Origin: Hyphomicrobiales bacterium
GTDB taxonomy: Bacteria; Pseudomonadota; Alphaproteobacteria; Rhizobiales; Rhizobiaceae
Length of the DNA: 64,000 bases
Direction of reading: 5' to 3'
Assembly (NCBI GenBank): GCA_900472675.1
Contig: UCJA01000018.1
Coordinates: 108,498-172,497 of the forward strand
Shown: positions 17,338 to 26,192 of the stretch, piece by piece
How the letters are laid out: each line of letters starts with the position of its first letter
Numbering within the stretch: the first letter of the stretch is position 1
Notes under the pieces: generated by a model
What the model was told of the DNA's origin: nothing
The model's database searches: none
The model's input: the letters and a program-made list of their open reading frames with translations, nothing else
Program-made: the position numbers and the translations under genes

Positions 17338-17397
17338 TTATTCCTCCCAGAATAATGGACCAGAGTAGACAGACACCGTGAGGCCCGGGGCACGGAG

Positions 17398-18390
17398 CTA
17401 TTTGGACAGCCGTTGGATGAGCATGGCAATAATGATGATGACGCCCTGCACGCCGGCAACGAGGTATTCGGAGACGTAATCCGAAAGCACCATGAGATTT
17501 GCGATCAGCTCGAGAATGACCGCGCCCGCGACGGTCCCCCACACGTGGCCCTTGCCGCCACGCAGCGCAGTGCCGCCGATGACCACCGCGGTAATGACCT
17601 GCAACTCCCATAGAAGACCGGTTGTGGGCGTCGCAGCGCCGAGGCGCGGCACGTAGCAAATCGCGGCAATCGCGACACAGACACCCTGGATCACGTAGGC
17701 AATGGTTCGTGTCTTGACGACGGATATGCCGGAATAGCGCGCAACATCGGCATTGGCACCGACAGCGGCACATTTGCGGCCGTATTTCGTCTTGTAGAGA
17801 ATGAACGATGCGATCGCCGCGACGAGGAGCGAGATCAGGATCGGGTAAGGGATGCCTGCAAAAGTGCCAAAGTAAACGGGCCGGTAGATATCCCGCAGGG
17901 CGCGGTCGATGGGGATTGTGCCACCATCCGACATGTATGTGATAAGGGCGCGAAAGATGCCCATCGTCCCCAGCGTGGCAATGAACGGCTCGATCTTGCC
18001 CACTGTGACGATCAGACCATTGGCAAGGCCACACAGGACCCCGACGGCGACTGCGATGGCCATGCCCATCGGGATCGACAAGCCCGCGAAATCCGGCGCC
18101 AGTCTGTTCATGAACATGATGGTGACGCCGGTGATGAAGGCGGCCATCGAGCCGACGGAAAGATCCAGCCCGCCCGACGAAATGACGAAAGTCGCCCCGA
18201 CGGCGATGATGGCGATGAAGGCACTGCGGGTGATGACGTTACTGAGATTGGTCGCCGACAGAAAATCCGGGTTGACGACAAAACCAATAGCCAAAAGCGC
18301 GCCAAGTGCCAAAAACGGCCCAAGGTCTGCCCAGTTCAGATTGAGCTCGCGACCGGGTCTCAGCGTTGGGGTTTCGGTAATGGCGCTCAT
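17398..18390 (-). CDS. Sugar ABC transporter permease (RbsC type)
   Basis: This 330-residue protein is almost entirely hydrophobic, with eight to ten predicted helices. It has the RbsC hallmarks SSGGLDLSVGSMAAF (about residues 72-86), GKIEPFIATLGTM and GTALRGGKGHVWGTVAGA. It forms the membrane channel as a homodimer with the RbsA-like ATPase. Its start overlaps the ATPase stop by four bases (ATGA), so translation is coupled. Confidence 0.93.
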   Translation of the reverse strand: MSAITETPTLRPGRELNLNWADLGPFLALGALLAIGFVVNPDFLSATNLSNVITRSAFIAIIAVGATFVISSGGLDLSVGSMAAFITGVTIMFMNRLAPDFAGLSIPMGMAIAVAVGVLCGLANGLIVTVGKIEPFIATLGTMGIFRALITYMSDGGTIPIDRALRDIYRPVYFGTFAGIPYPILISLLVAAIASFILYKTKYGRKCAAVGANADVARYSGISVVKTRTIAYVIQGVCVAIAAICYVPRLGAATPTTGLLWELQVITAVVIGGTALRGGKGHVWGTVAGAVILELIANLMVLSDYVSEYLVAGVQGVIIIIAMLIQRLSK

Positions 18391-19973
18391 GCTCTCTCTC
18401 CCTGTGATGCATGTCCCGGCTCCGCCCGCGATGTCGCCAGCAGCGCGATATTCGTTTCGGTCATTTCAGCGCCGGCAACTTCGCCGTTGATGCGTCCCTC
18501 CCGCATGACCAGAATCCGATCGCAGATCCCGATCAGTTCCTGCATTTCGGATGAAATGACGATGCATGCCTTTCCTTTGGCAACGATGCTGCGCACGAAG
18601 GCATAGATCTGCGCCTTGTTGGCGATGTCGATCCCGCGGGTCGGCTCGTCGATGATCACCACTGAAGGATCCGTCAGAAGGACCTTGGCCAGCAGCAGTT
18701 TTTGCTGGTTGCCGCCCGAGAGTTGTCCGGCGGTCAGTCGCAGGTTCTTGAGGCGGATATCATAGTTCTCGACGGCCACCGCGAGAGCGGCAGTTTCCTT
18801 GCGACCCCGCATGTAAACGCCGGGGTGAAAGCGGGAGAGAGATGAAAGCGTCAGGTTCGGCCCCAATTGCTCCTGCAAAAGCAGGCCTTTGCCTTTGCGA
18901 TCTTCGGTCAGGTAGCCGATACCGGCATCGATTGCCTGACGGGCGCTGTGGATGGTGATTGGCCGGCCATCAAGCTCGACAATTGCGGTGCCGGGCCGAA
19001 GTCCTAGTATCCCTTCGAAGAGTTCGGTACGGCCGGCGCCAATCATGCCGGCGAAACCTAGGATCTCACCCTTGTGCACCGTGAAGGAAACGTCCGAGAC
19101 GTAACCGGGGACGCAGGCGTTGCGGACGGACAGCATCGGCTCCGAACTCGGTGTGGTGTTTTTTGCCGGGTAGAGCGTTGCCAGTTCGCGGCCGACCATC
19201 AGGTTCGCCATGTCGGCTTGGGTCAACGACCTGCCAGGATAGGTTCCAATCATCCTGCCGTCCCGCAGCACGGTGACCTTGTCGGCCAGCCGCTGAACTT
19301 CATCGAGCCGGTGACTGATATAGAGGACGGCGATGCCATGCCGTTTCAGCTTGAGGATGATGTTCAGCAGCCGTTCGACTTCGTCGCCGGTCAGAACGGC
19401 GGTAGGCTCATCGAAGATGACCAGCTTATGATCGTCCAGTAGGGCGCGAGCAATCTGCACCAGTTGGCGATCCGCAAGCGCGATGGTTCCGACCAGCGCA
19501 TTGGGCGACACCGAACAACCGAGTTCCGCGAGTTTTTCTGTCGCCATACGCCGCATCGTGCGGTCGTCGACGATGCCGCGACGCGTCAACTCACGCCCGA
19601 GGAACAGGTTTTCGGCAACGGTCAGCCCGTCGGCGAGGAGGATCTCCTGATGGACGAGAACGACGCCCGCGTCCTGAGCCTCATTCGGCCTGGCAAACTT
19701 CACCAACCGCTCGCCCATTGAGAGCGTACCTTCGGAGGGTTCCGCATAGCCAGACAAGAGGCGCATGAACGTCGATTTTCCAGCGCCATTTTCGCCAATG
19801 ACGGCATGGATTTCGCCAGCGAGAATATCGAGACTTATCTCCGAGAGTACCGTGACCGGACCATAACGCTTCGAAACATTTTCAGCCCGCATCACCAGAG
19901 CGGGCAAAGCCGCCTCGGCATTCTCGGCGACGCTCGTGGCGTTTTCCATCTTGATACTGCTTGCAAGGGACAT
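18387..19973 (-). CDS. Sugar ABC transporter ATP-binding protein (RbsA type)
   Basis: The 528-residue protein has two ABC domains as in RbsA/XylG/MglA. The first is canonical (GENGAGKST, then LVIFDEPTAVLTGDE). The second has the degenerate Walker A GMIGAGRTE normal for this family and an intact VVIIDEPTRGID. An N-terminal tail of about 28 residues precedes the first domain. It powers the RbsC-like permease. It sits nine bases downstream of the GntR regulator, so regulator and transporter are probably one transcript. Confidence 0.93.
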   Translation of the reverse strand: MSLASSIKMENATSVAENAEAALPALVMRAENVSKRYGPVTVLSEISLDILAGEIHAVIGENGAGKSTFMRLLSGYAEPSEGTLSMGERLVKFARPNEAQDAGVVLVHQEILLADGLTVAENLFLGRELTRRGIVDDRTMRRMATEKLAELGCSVSPNALVGTIALADRQLVQIARALLDDHKLVIFDEPTAVLTGDEVERLLNIILKLKRHGIAVLYISHRLDEVQRLADKVTVLRDGRMIGTYPGRSLTQADMANLMVGRELATLYPAKNTTPSSEPMLSVRNACVPGYVSDVSFTVHKGEILGFAGMIGAGRTELFEGILGLRPGTAIVELDGRPITIHSARQAIDAGIGYLTEDRKGKGLLLQEQLGPNLTLSSLSRFHPGVYMRGRKETAALAVAVENYDIRLKNLRLTAGQLSGGNQQKLLLAKVLLTDPSVVIIDEPTRGIDIANKAQIYAFVRSIVAKGKACIVISSEMQELIGICDRILVMREGRINGEVAGAEMTETNIALLATSRAEPGHASQGERA

Positions 19974-19982
19974 CGGCTTTCC

Positions 19983-20681
19983 TCAGTCGAATGCCGGCCT
20001 GAGGCGGTCGCGTGAATGTTCGATATGGTCGCGCATGGCTTTTTGCGCGGCGATCGGCTCAGCCTTTGCAAAGGCATCAATGATCGCCTCATGCTCGTCG
20101 AGCGCCTCTTCGGTCACCCGGGCATGAAACATGAGGCGAAAGATGTGAAAATGGGTGTGCTGAAACGTCAGCGTCTGGCGGATCAGTTCATTGCCGGCGA
20201 ACACCATGATCTGATCGTGGAAGACAGCGTCCTGGCGCGCGAATGTGGAGTAGCGAGCTCTCTCGTCCGCGCCATCGCGGCGACCCATGACGCCTGCAGC
20301 CTCCCGCAAAGTAGCAAGCTTTGACTCGTCCATGGATGCGGCCGCTTTGCCTGCCGCATCGGGTTCGAGCAAAAGCCGCAACTCGTAGAGCTCATCGAAG
20401 CGTTGTCTTGAGATCTGGGGCGCGGCGCTGTAGCCGATCAGGTGCGTCTTAAGAACCAGTCCCTCGCCTTCCAGGCGACCAAGCGCCTCCCGGATGGGCG
20501 TATGCGAAACGCCGAATTCCTTGACCAGGCTGTCTACGGTGATCCGCGATCCGGGCGCAATTTTGAGCTCCATCAGTTGCGAAAAAATAGCCTCATAGAC
20601 ATCGCCTGCCAGACTGCTGGCGCGGGGGATCTGTCCTTGGCCGGTCACTTCGTCCTGCCCTGTCGAATTCAAGTTCTGCAT
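19983..20681 (-). CDS. GntR-family regulator (FadR/FCD subgroup)
   Basis: A regulator of about 232 residues. The N-terminal winged helix contains AIFSQLMELKIAPGSRITVD and GVSHTPIREALGRLEGEGLV, followed by an all-helical FCD ligand domain with conserved aspartate/histidine positions. ATG at 20681 follows AAGAGGT. An ATG 24 bases upstream has no site. It heads the ribose-type operon and faces the Ldh/ADH/ALDH operon, so it probably represses both through the palindrome in the gap. The ligand is likely a carboxylic acid metabolite, as is common for FCD proteins. Confidence 0.9.
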   Translation of the reverse strand: MQNLNSTGQDEVTGQGQIPRASSLAGDVYEAIFSQLMELKIAPGSRITVDSLVKEFGVSHTPIREALGRLEGEGLVLKTHLIGYSAAPQISRQRFDELYELRLLLEPDAAGKAAASMDESKLATLREAAGVMGRRDGADERARYSTFARQDAVFHDQIMVFAGNELIRQTLTFQHTHFHIFRLMFHARVTEEALDEHEAIIDAFAKAEPIAAQKAMRDHIEHSRDRLRPAFD

Positions 20682-20740
20682 GGTTTTACCTCTTGACATG
20701 ACCAAGGGTTAACACGATGCTCCCTCCAATGCAATCCTAT

Positions 20741-20752
20741 ATCCTATACGAT
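20741..20752. promoter_or_regulatory. GntR operator candidate
   Basis: ATCCTATACGAT is palindromic except at one symmetric pair and lies between the divergent GntR and Ldh starts (60 bases from one, 18 from the other). Its AT-rich TATA core resembles sites of FCD-type GntR proteins. Confidence 0.35.
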
Positions 20753-20769
20753 TTAATATCGGAGATGAT

Positions 20770-21822
20770 GTGAGAGTTACCCGGCAGGAAACTGAGGCCG
20801 TGGCGACGAGCCTTCTGGAACGGCGAGCTGCCACCTCGGCGAACGCTCGGCTGCAGGCGGCCGTGCTTGTCGACGCGGAACTGAAGGGAAACCCCTCCCA
20901 TGGGCTGCAACGGCTCCCACGGATCCTCGCCCGGATTGACCGGGGCGTGATCAACCCTCGAACGTCAGGGGTCAGTCACTGGCGCTCCGAGGCCATTCTT
21001 GATGTCGACGGGGAAATGGGACTGGGTCCCGTTGTCGCCATGACCGCGCTGGAATTGCTGCAGCAAAGGGTCGTCAGAACAGGCATAGCGCTTGCCGCCA
21101 TTCACAACAGCAATCATCTCGGCATGCTGGCCTTTTATGTCGAGCGGCTTGCAGAGCATGGGCTGATCGGCATCGCCATGTCCTCCAGTGAAGCACTTGT
21201 GCATCCTTTTGGCGGCACGCGCGCCGTACTTGGGACCAATCCGATCGCCATCGCCGTGCCGACGGACGATCACCCACTGATTCTTGATCTGGCCACCAGC
21301 CTTGTCTCCATGGGCAAGATCCATCATCACGCGGCCAATGCCTTGTCCCTTCCATCGGGCTGGGCCCGTGATCGCGACGGCCATCCGACAACCGACGCGC
21401 AGAAGGCAAAGGCTGGCGCCATCGCCCCCTTCGGTGACGCGAAAGGCTATGGGCTCGGCATCGCCATAGAGCTTCTGGTGGCCGCCCTTGCCGGGTCGGC
21501 GCTCGCACCCGATGTTCACGGAACGCTGGACGCAGATCGCGTCTGTAACAAGGGCGACGTGATTATCGCCATCGACCCTGGTTGCCAGTCTTCAGTATTG
21601 CGAGCACTGGCTGCCTATCTGGAACTGGTCCGCCTCTCGACACCCTCTGATCCAGGCAATCCGGTTCGTGTCCCCGGTGATGGTGCCCGCCGCCGACGCG
21701 ATGCATCTGTGCGGGACGGCTTCGAGATCAGCCCCCGGCTTTGGTCCGAAATCACCGCTTCTTCCCTTGCCGCGGTTCCAGTCCCCCACTCCACAATTGC
21801 TCTCGAAGGATTCCAGACATGA
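20770..21822 (+). CDS. Ldh family oxidoreductase (malate/L-lactate/ureidoglycolate dehydrogenase type 2)
   Basis: The 350-residue protein has the features of the LDH2/MDH2 family, which is not Rossmann-based. They are GNPSHGLQRLPRIL near residue 40, the catalytic-histidine region HNSNHLGMLAFY (about residues 114-125), GTNPIAIAVPT, and GDAKGYGLGIAIELL. The family reduces or oxidises 2-keto/2-hydroxy acids with NAD(P). The start is GTG behind CGGAGA. It is first in a four-gene plus-strand operon and overlaps the next gene by four bases (ATGA). It may oxidise a hydroxy-acid or sugar acid brought in by the divergent ribose-type importer. Confidence 0.9.
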   Translation: MRVTRQETEAVATSLLERRAATSANARLQAAVLVDAELKGNPSHGLQRLPRILARIDRGVINPRTSGVSHWRSEAILDVDGEMGLGPVVAMTALELLQQRVVRTGIALAAIHNSNHLGMLAFYVERLAEHGLIGIAMSSSEALVHPFGGTRAVLGTNPIAIAVPTDDHPLILDLATSLVSMGKIHHHAANALSLPSGWARDRDGHPTTDAQKAKAGAIAPFGDAKGYGLGIAIELLVAALAGSALAPDVHGTLDADRVCNKGDVIIAIDPGCQSSVLRALAAYLELVRLSTPSDPGNPVRVPGDGARRRRDASVRDGFEISPRLWSEITASSLAAVPVPHSTIALEGFQT

Positions 21823-23042
21823 CCCTGTTTGCCGCGCTCAGGTTGCCTCGAGAAATCCTCTTTGGAAAAGGTCAGCGCCACGCGCTGCCGATCGTTGCAG
21901 CGAAACTGGGCTCGCGAGCTTTGATCTGCACCGACGAACGCTTGGCCGGAACGGCCGTCTTCGCAGAGATGCTTGCGTCTTTGAAGGCAGCCTCGATCGA
22001 GGTTTTCGTCCACGATCGTGTCCAGCCGGATGTCCCGCGTGATACGGTCGCAATCTGCGTCGAGGAGAGCCGGGCTTTTGCGCCAGACATGGTCATCGGG
22101 ATCGGCGGCGGCAGTTGCCTCGACATGGCGAAATGCGCAGCGCTCCTTTTGTCGCATGGCGGCCAGCTCCAGGACTATTACGGGGAATTCAAGGTTCCGG
22201 GACCGACACTGCCGCTGATCGCAGTGCCGACCACCGCCGGAACCGGATCCGAAGTGACGCCGGTGGCCGTCATCTCCGATCCTGACCGCACGCTCAAGGT
22301 CGGCATCTCCAGCCCGCACCTTATTGCCGCAGCAGCAATCTGCGATCCGGACCTGACGATGACCTGTCCGCCAGGGCTGACCGCAATCGCCGGGGCCGAC
22401 GCCATGACACATGCGATCGAGGCCTTCACCGCTGCCCACAAAAATGGCGGCGCCGAACTTGCGCAGAAACATGTTTTCATCGGCAAGAGCGCGCTCACCG
22501 ATCACTTTGCCCTGCTGGCCATCAAGCTGCTCGGCCGTAGTCTCGAAAAAGCCTGTTCAGACGGCGCGGACGAAGATGCGAGGGCCGACGTTATGATGGG
22601 CGCGCTTGCCGCTGGATGCGCATTTGGAACGGCGGGTACCGCTGCAGCCCACGCGATCCAGTATCCCGCCGGGGCATTGACCCATACGGCCCACGGCCTC
22701 GGCGTGGCGACACTGATGCCATATGTCATGAACTTCAATCGCTCTTTCAGTCTTCACGACATGGCGGAGATCGCCCGAGCGCTTGGATTGACCACCGGCG
22801 GCAGCACCGACGAACTGGCCCTGGCTGCCATTCACGAGATCGCCCGCCTGTTTGCCGCCATCGGCATCACGACGACCCTTGAGCAACTGGGACTGGCAGA
22901 GGACAAGCTTGACTGGACAGCCGAGCAAGCGATTGGCATCGACCGGCTGATCAAGAACAATCCCCGCCCGCTCGATCTCGCATCCATGAAACAGCTTGTC
23001 AGGGCGGCCTATGACGGCGACCTGGCGGCTGCGGCCCTCTAA
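21819..23042 (+). CDS. Iron-containing alcohol dehydrogenase
   Basis: A family III alcohol dehydrogenase of about 407 residues. It has a cofactor-binding GGGSCLDMAK, the PTTAGTGSEVTP motif, and metal ligands in DAMTHAIEAF and in a histidine cluster THTAHGLGVATLMPYV. The correct start is the ATG at 21819 behind GAAGGA, overlapping the previous stop. Starts further upstream would lie inside the preceding gene. Expected reaction: NAD-dependent oxidation of a primary alcohol, diol or hydroxy-acid to an aldehyde or semialdehyde. The aldehyde dehydrogenase encoded next could then oxidise that product. Confidence 0.92.
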   Translation: MTLFAALRLPREILFGKGQRHALPIVAAKLGSRALICTDERLAGTAVFAEMLASLKAASIEVFVHDRVQPDVPRDTVAICVEESRAFAPDMVIGIGGGSCLDMAKCAALLLSHGGQLQDYYGEFKVPGPTLPLIAVPTTAGTGSEVTPVAVISDPDRTLKVGISSPHLIAAAAICDPDLTMTCPPGLTAIAGADAMTHAIEAFTAAHKNGGAELAQKHVFIGKSALTDHFALLAIKLLGRSLEKACSDGADEDARADVMMGALAAGCAFGTAGTAAAHAIQYPAGALTHTAHGLGVATLMPYVMNFNRSFSLHDMAEIARALGLTTGGSTDELALAAIHEIARLFAAIGITTTLEQLGLAEDKLDWTAEQAIGIDRLIKNNPRPLDLASMKQLVRAAYDGDLAAAAL

Positions 23043-23064
23043 TTTCCAGCACGAGAAAACCGGC

Positions 23065-24552
23065 ATGAACATCACCTCCAGCATCACCGACGGAAACCAG
23101 AACCCGTTTGACCTCGACGCATTTTCGCAAGGCCTCTACATCGATGGGCAGTGGCGCGCCTCGACAAGCGGCAACAGCATTTCCGTCGTCGATCCTTCGA
23201 CGGAAACAACACTGACATCCGTTGCGGACGCCACGGTGGAAGACGCATTGCTTTCGGTGGAAGCCGCCGCCAGAGCGGCGCCCTCATGGCGCGACACCGC
23301 ACCCCGCAAACGCTCGGAAATTCTGCGGCGCTGTTTTGAACTGATGATCGAACGTTCAGACATGCTCGCCACACTGATCTCGAAGGAGAACGGCAAGGCA
23401 TTGCGGGATGCACGCGGAGAAGTTGCCTATGCTGCCGAATTTTTCCGCTGGAACGCCGAAGAGGCCGTGCGGATCTCGGGCGAGTTCGGCATGGCGCCCG
23501 CCGGCACCAATCGCATTATCGTCGATTATCAACCCATCGGCATTTGCGTGTTGATCACGCCGTGGAATTTTCCGGCCGCCATGGCGACACGCAAGATTGC
23601 CCCGGCTCTTGCCGCCGGTTGCACAGTCATCCTGAAACCCGCGAGCGAGACACCCCTGACCGCCTATGCGCTTGCTGCGATCTACGCGGAAGCGGGGGTG
23701 CCGGCGGGCGTCGTCAATGTGTTGACAACCACCAATCCCGGCCCTGTCACAGCCGCAATGCTTGCCGATCCCCGGGTGCGCAAGCTCTCGTTCACGGGCT
23801 CAACCGGCGTCGGCCGCACCCTTCTGGCAGAGGCTGCCCAGAACGTGATCTCGTGCTCGATGGAGCTCGGCGGCAACGCACCTTTTGTCGTCTTCGATGA
23901 CGCGGATCTGGAGAACGCTCTCGACGGCGCTATGGTGGCCAAGATGCGCAATGCCGGAGAAGCCTGTACGGCAGCCAACCGGCTGTACGTGCAGTCTGGA
24001 ATTCATGACGCCTTCGTGGAAGGGCTTGCAAAGCGCATGAGCGCTCTCGTCGTCGGACCGGGGGCAGACCATGCGACGGAATGTGGACCGATGATCACGC
24101 GCAAGGCGGTCGAAAAGATCGATCGGCTCGTCACCGACGCAAAGGATCGTGGTGCGGCGGTCATCTGTGGGGGCGTGGCCCTTCAAGAAAAGGGTTTTTT
24201 CTACCCGCCGACCGTCCTGACCGGCGTGCCGCCGGATGCGAAGATGGCGCATGAGGAGATCTTCGGGCCTGTCGCCCCGATCTACCGCTTTCACACGGAG
24301 GAAGAGGCGATCTCCCGCGCCAACGAAACGGAATATGGTCTGGCCGCCTATGTATTCAGCCGGGACCTCTCCCGTGCCATGCGGGTTGCCGGTAAAATCG
24401 AGGCTGGTATGATCGCAATCAACCGGGGACTGGTATCGGATCCCGCCGCTCCCTTTGGTGGCGTCAAGCAAAGCGGTCTTGGCCGTGAAGGGGGGCAGCA
24501 CCATGGCATTTCCGAGTTCATGGAGGCGAAGTATATCGCCGCAAGCTTTTGA
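23065..24552 (+). CDS. NAD(P)-dependent aldehyde dehydrogenase (succinate-semialdehyde-type)
   Basis: An aldehyde dehydrogenase of about 495 residues, most like the GabD/glutarate-semialdehyde group. It has TPWNFPAAMATRKIAPALAA, the cofactor motif FTGSTGVG, the catalytic glutamate in MELGGNAP and cysteine in NAGEACTAANR, and EEIFGPVAPI near the C-terminus. The ATG at 23065 is 22 bases after the ADH stop. Together the two enzymes would convert an alcohol to an acid. All catalytic residues are present. The exact aldehyde is not determinable from sequence. Confidence 0.93.
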   Translation: MNITSSITDGNQNPFDLDAFSQGLYIDGQWRASTSGNSISVVDPSTETTLTSVADATVEDALLSVEAAARAAPSWRDTAPRKRSEILRRCFELMIERSDMLATLISKENGKALRDARGEVAYAAEFFRWNAEEAVRISGEFGMAPAGTNRIIVDYQPIGICVLITPWNFPAAMATRKIAPALAAGCTVILKPASETPLTAYALAAIYAEAGVPAGVVNVLTTTNPGPVTAAMLADPRVRKLSFTGSTGVGRTLLAEAAQNVISCSMELGGNAPFVVFDDADLENALDGAMVAKMRNAGEACTAANRLYVQSGIHDAFVEGLAKRMSALVVGPGADHATECGPMITRKAVEKIDRLVTDAKDRGAAVICGGVALQEKGFFYPPTVLTGVPPDAKMAHEEIFGPVAPIYRFHTEEEAISRANETEYGLAAYVFSRDLSRAMRVAGKIEAGMIAINRGLVSDPAAPFGGVKQSGLGREGGQHHGISEFMEAKYIAASF

Positions 24553-24563
24553 CAGCGGGAGCA

Positions 24564-25394
24564 ATGGTGGAAACTGACCCCTTTCGAACACGCGACCACG
24601 TTGCCGATTTCGACGATGTCGTCAGCGATTTCGTGGGCCAAAGCGCGAGAACCCGGTCTAATCTCACGACGGCTGCCGACATCCCATACGGACCGGGGCC
24701 ATCGGAAACACTTGACCTTTTCTTCCCGCAGGAACGCCGGCACGGTATGCCCGTGCATATCTTCATCCATGGCGGTTACTGGCGTATGTTTTCCAAGAGC
24801 GACTATTCCTATGTCGCAGACACGGTGACCGGTGCCGGCGCGATTGCGGTAATCCTGGACTATGGCCTGATGCCGTCGGTACGCATGCGCGACATCGTCG
24901 ATCAGGTGCGGCGCGCAACTCGATGGGTGGTCGAAAATATCACCGACTATGACGGCGATCCGCGGCAGCTGACCGTTAGTGGCCACTCGGCCGGGGCGCA
25001 TCTTGCGAGCTTTCTGTTTCATGCCGGCAAGGCATCCTTTGGGGTTCAGGCCGCGCTGTTGCTGGGGGGGCTTTACGATCTGAAACCGCTGCAATCGTCG
25101 TTTCTTCAGGCAGCAATCAGCCTGACGGACGAAGAGGTCAACAGCTTCTCACCGCTGCAGCACACCCACGATCCCGCAACGCGCGTCTGCGTCCTTGTTG
25201 GCGGCCAGGAAACACAGCCCTTCCATGATCAGGCCAGGGCCTATTCCATGCTGCTTCGGCAACAGGGACTGTCTGTCGACCATGCTCAGCTAGCAGATCG
25301 CAACCACATGAGCAGTGTTCGCGACCTTGGTATCACCGGCTCAGAAACTGCCGAGTACTTGATCCGGTTGATCTCTCAGTCTCACGCGGCCTGA
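24564..25394 (+). CDS. Alpha/beta hydrolase (kynurenine-formamidase/BD-FAE-like)
   Basis: This hydrolase of about 276 residues has the oxyanion motif HGGYWRMFSK (about residues 69-78), the nucleophile elbow GHSAGAHLAS, an acidic residue near LVGGQETQPF and a late catalytic histidine in RNHMSS. This matches the HGG-type esterases that include arylformamidases. The gene overlaps the aldehyde-dehydrogenase region. A TTG at 24549 would overlap it, while the ATG at 24564 has CGGGAG upstream. As last gene of the operon it may open an ester, lactone or amide before or after the oxidation steps. Confidence 0.85.
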   Translation: MVETDPFRTRDHVADFDDVVSDFVGQSARTRSNLTTAADIPYGPGPSETLDLFFPQERRHGMPVHIFIHGGYWRMFSKSDYSYVADTVTGAGAIAVILDYGLMPSVRMRDIVDQVRRATRWVVENITDYDGDPRQLTVSGHSAGAHLASFLFHAGKASFGVQAALLLGGLYDLKPLQSSFLQAAISLTDEEVNSFSPLQHTHDPATRVCVLVGGQETQPFHDQARAYSMLLRQQGLSVDHAQLADRNHMSSVRDLGITGSETAEYLIRLISQSHAA

Positions 25395-25442
25395 GAATTT
25401 CGATTTCCCGCCGGCCCTAATGGGCGTCAAATTTCGCAGCTG

Positions 25443-25508
25443 TCCTTGAAACAATACCGCGCAAGATCATCCCTGATCGAGGAAGCCTTTACCAAGCTGA
25501 AAGCGTAG
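25443..25508 (+). pseudogene. Possible IS630-type transposase C-terminal remnant
   Basis: A short frame ending in TAG at 25506 encodes RSSLIEEAFTKLKA, which resembles the conserved NPIEQAFAKLK region of IS630-family transposases. Only about 20 codons remain, with no terminal repeats. It is identified by motif memory alone, so confidence is low. Confidence 0.3.
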
Positions 25509-25649
25509 AGTCCTGAAAAAGTCCCCTGTGTCGGCTTTTCCATTGACTTGTCCGTGGACTTGGATGTCTTTTCACTCATATAACGGGACGCGAGTTAAAA
25601 CGGCCCCGAGGCCTAATGCTGCGTTTTCGTTCATCGATTGAGCGAACCT

Positions 25650-26192
25650 ATGACGACTTTGGCAAAGGCGCGTTTCGCGCAGATCGTGCTGCCGCGTTTC
25701 GACGAAGGTTATCGCCTCGCGCGCTGGCTGACCGGCAGCCCGACCGATGCGGAAGACGTGATGCAGGAGGCCTGCCTCAAGGCCTATCGAGCTATCGAGA
25801 ATTTTGCCGAGGGCAATGCGCGGGCCTGGTTTCTGACTATCGTTCGTAACGTGGCCTATTCCTGGCTGCAGCGTCATCGGCCAGCAAAACTCGTTTCGCT
25901 CGAAGATATATCGCTCGAAGCGCGGCATGAAATCGAAACGGGCGGGGTAATGGTCAGCGCCGTGCCGACGCCGGAGGACCTCCTGCTTGCCAAGCAGCGG
26001 TCGGCGGAATTACACGGCGCGGTAGAAACCCTGCCTCTGCATTTGAGAGAGACCCTGGTACTAAGAGAATTCCACGGACTGAGTTATCGGGAGATCGCAA
26101 CGATCTGCAATGTGCCTATCGGAACCGTCATGTCGCGCCTCGCCAAGGCCAGGCAATCTCTTCTGTCCCACCTGAAGGAGACGGAGCATTGA
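25650..26192 (+). CDS. ECF-type RNA polymerase sigma factor
   Basis: The protein of about 180 residues has sigma region 2 (ARWLTGSPTDAEDVMQEACL followed by KAYRAIENF, about residues 23-51) and region 4 with a helix-turn-helix (LREFHGLSYREIATICNVPI then GTVMSRLAKARQ, about 138-169). ATG at 25650 is chosen; a TTG 12 bases upstream is possible. It is translationally coupled by a four-base overlap (TTGA) to the membrane-anchored anti-sigma gene. Such pairs usually answer envelope or oxidative stress. No clear -35/-10 consensus for autoregulation was found upstream. Confidence 0.92.
   Translation: MTTLAKARFAQIVLPRFDEGYRLARWLTGSPTDAEDVMQEACLKAYRAIENFAEGNARAWFLTIVRNVAYSWLQRHRPAKLVSLEDISLEARHEIETGGVMVSAVPTPEDLLLAKQRSAELHGAVETLPLHLRETLVLREFHGLSYREIATICNVPIGTVMSRLAKARQSLLSHLKETEH

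Noticed and set aside
23350..23357. GAACGTTC core as a third LacI operator
   Set aside because: It lies inside the aldehyde dehydrogenase coding sequence and lacks the TGTG/CACA flanks of the two promoter sites.
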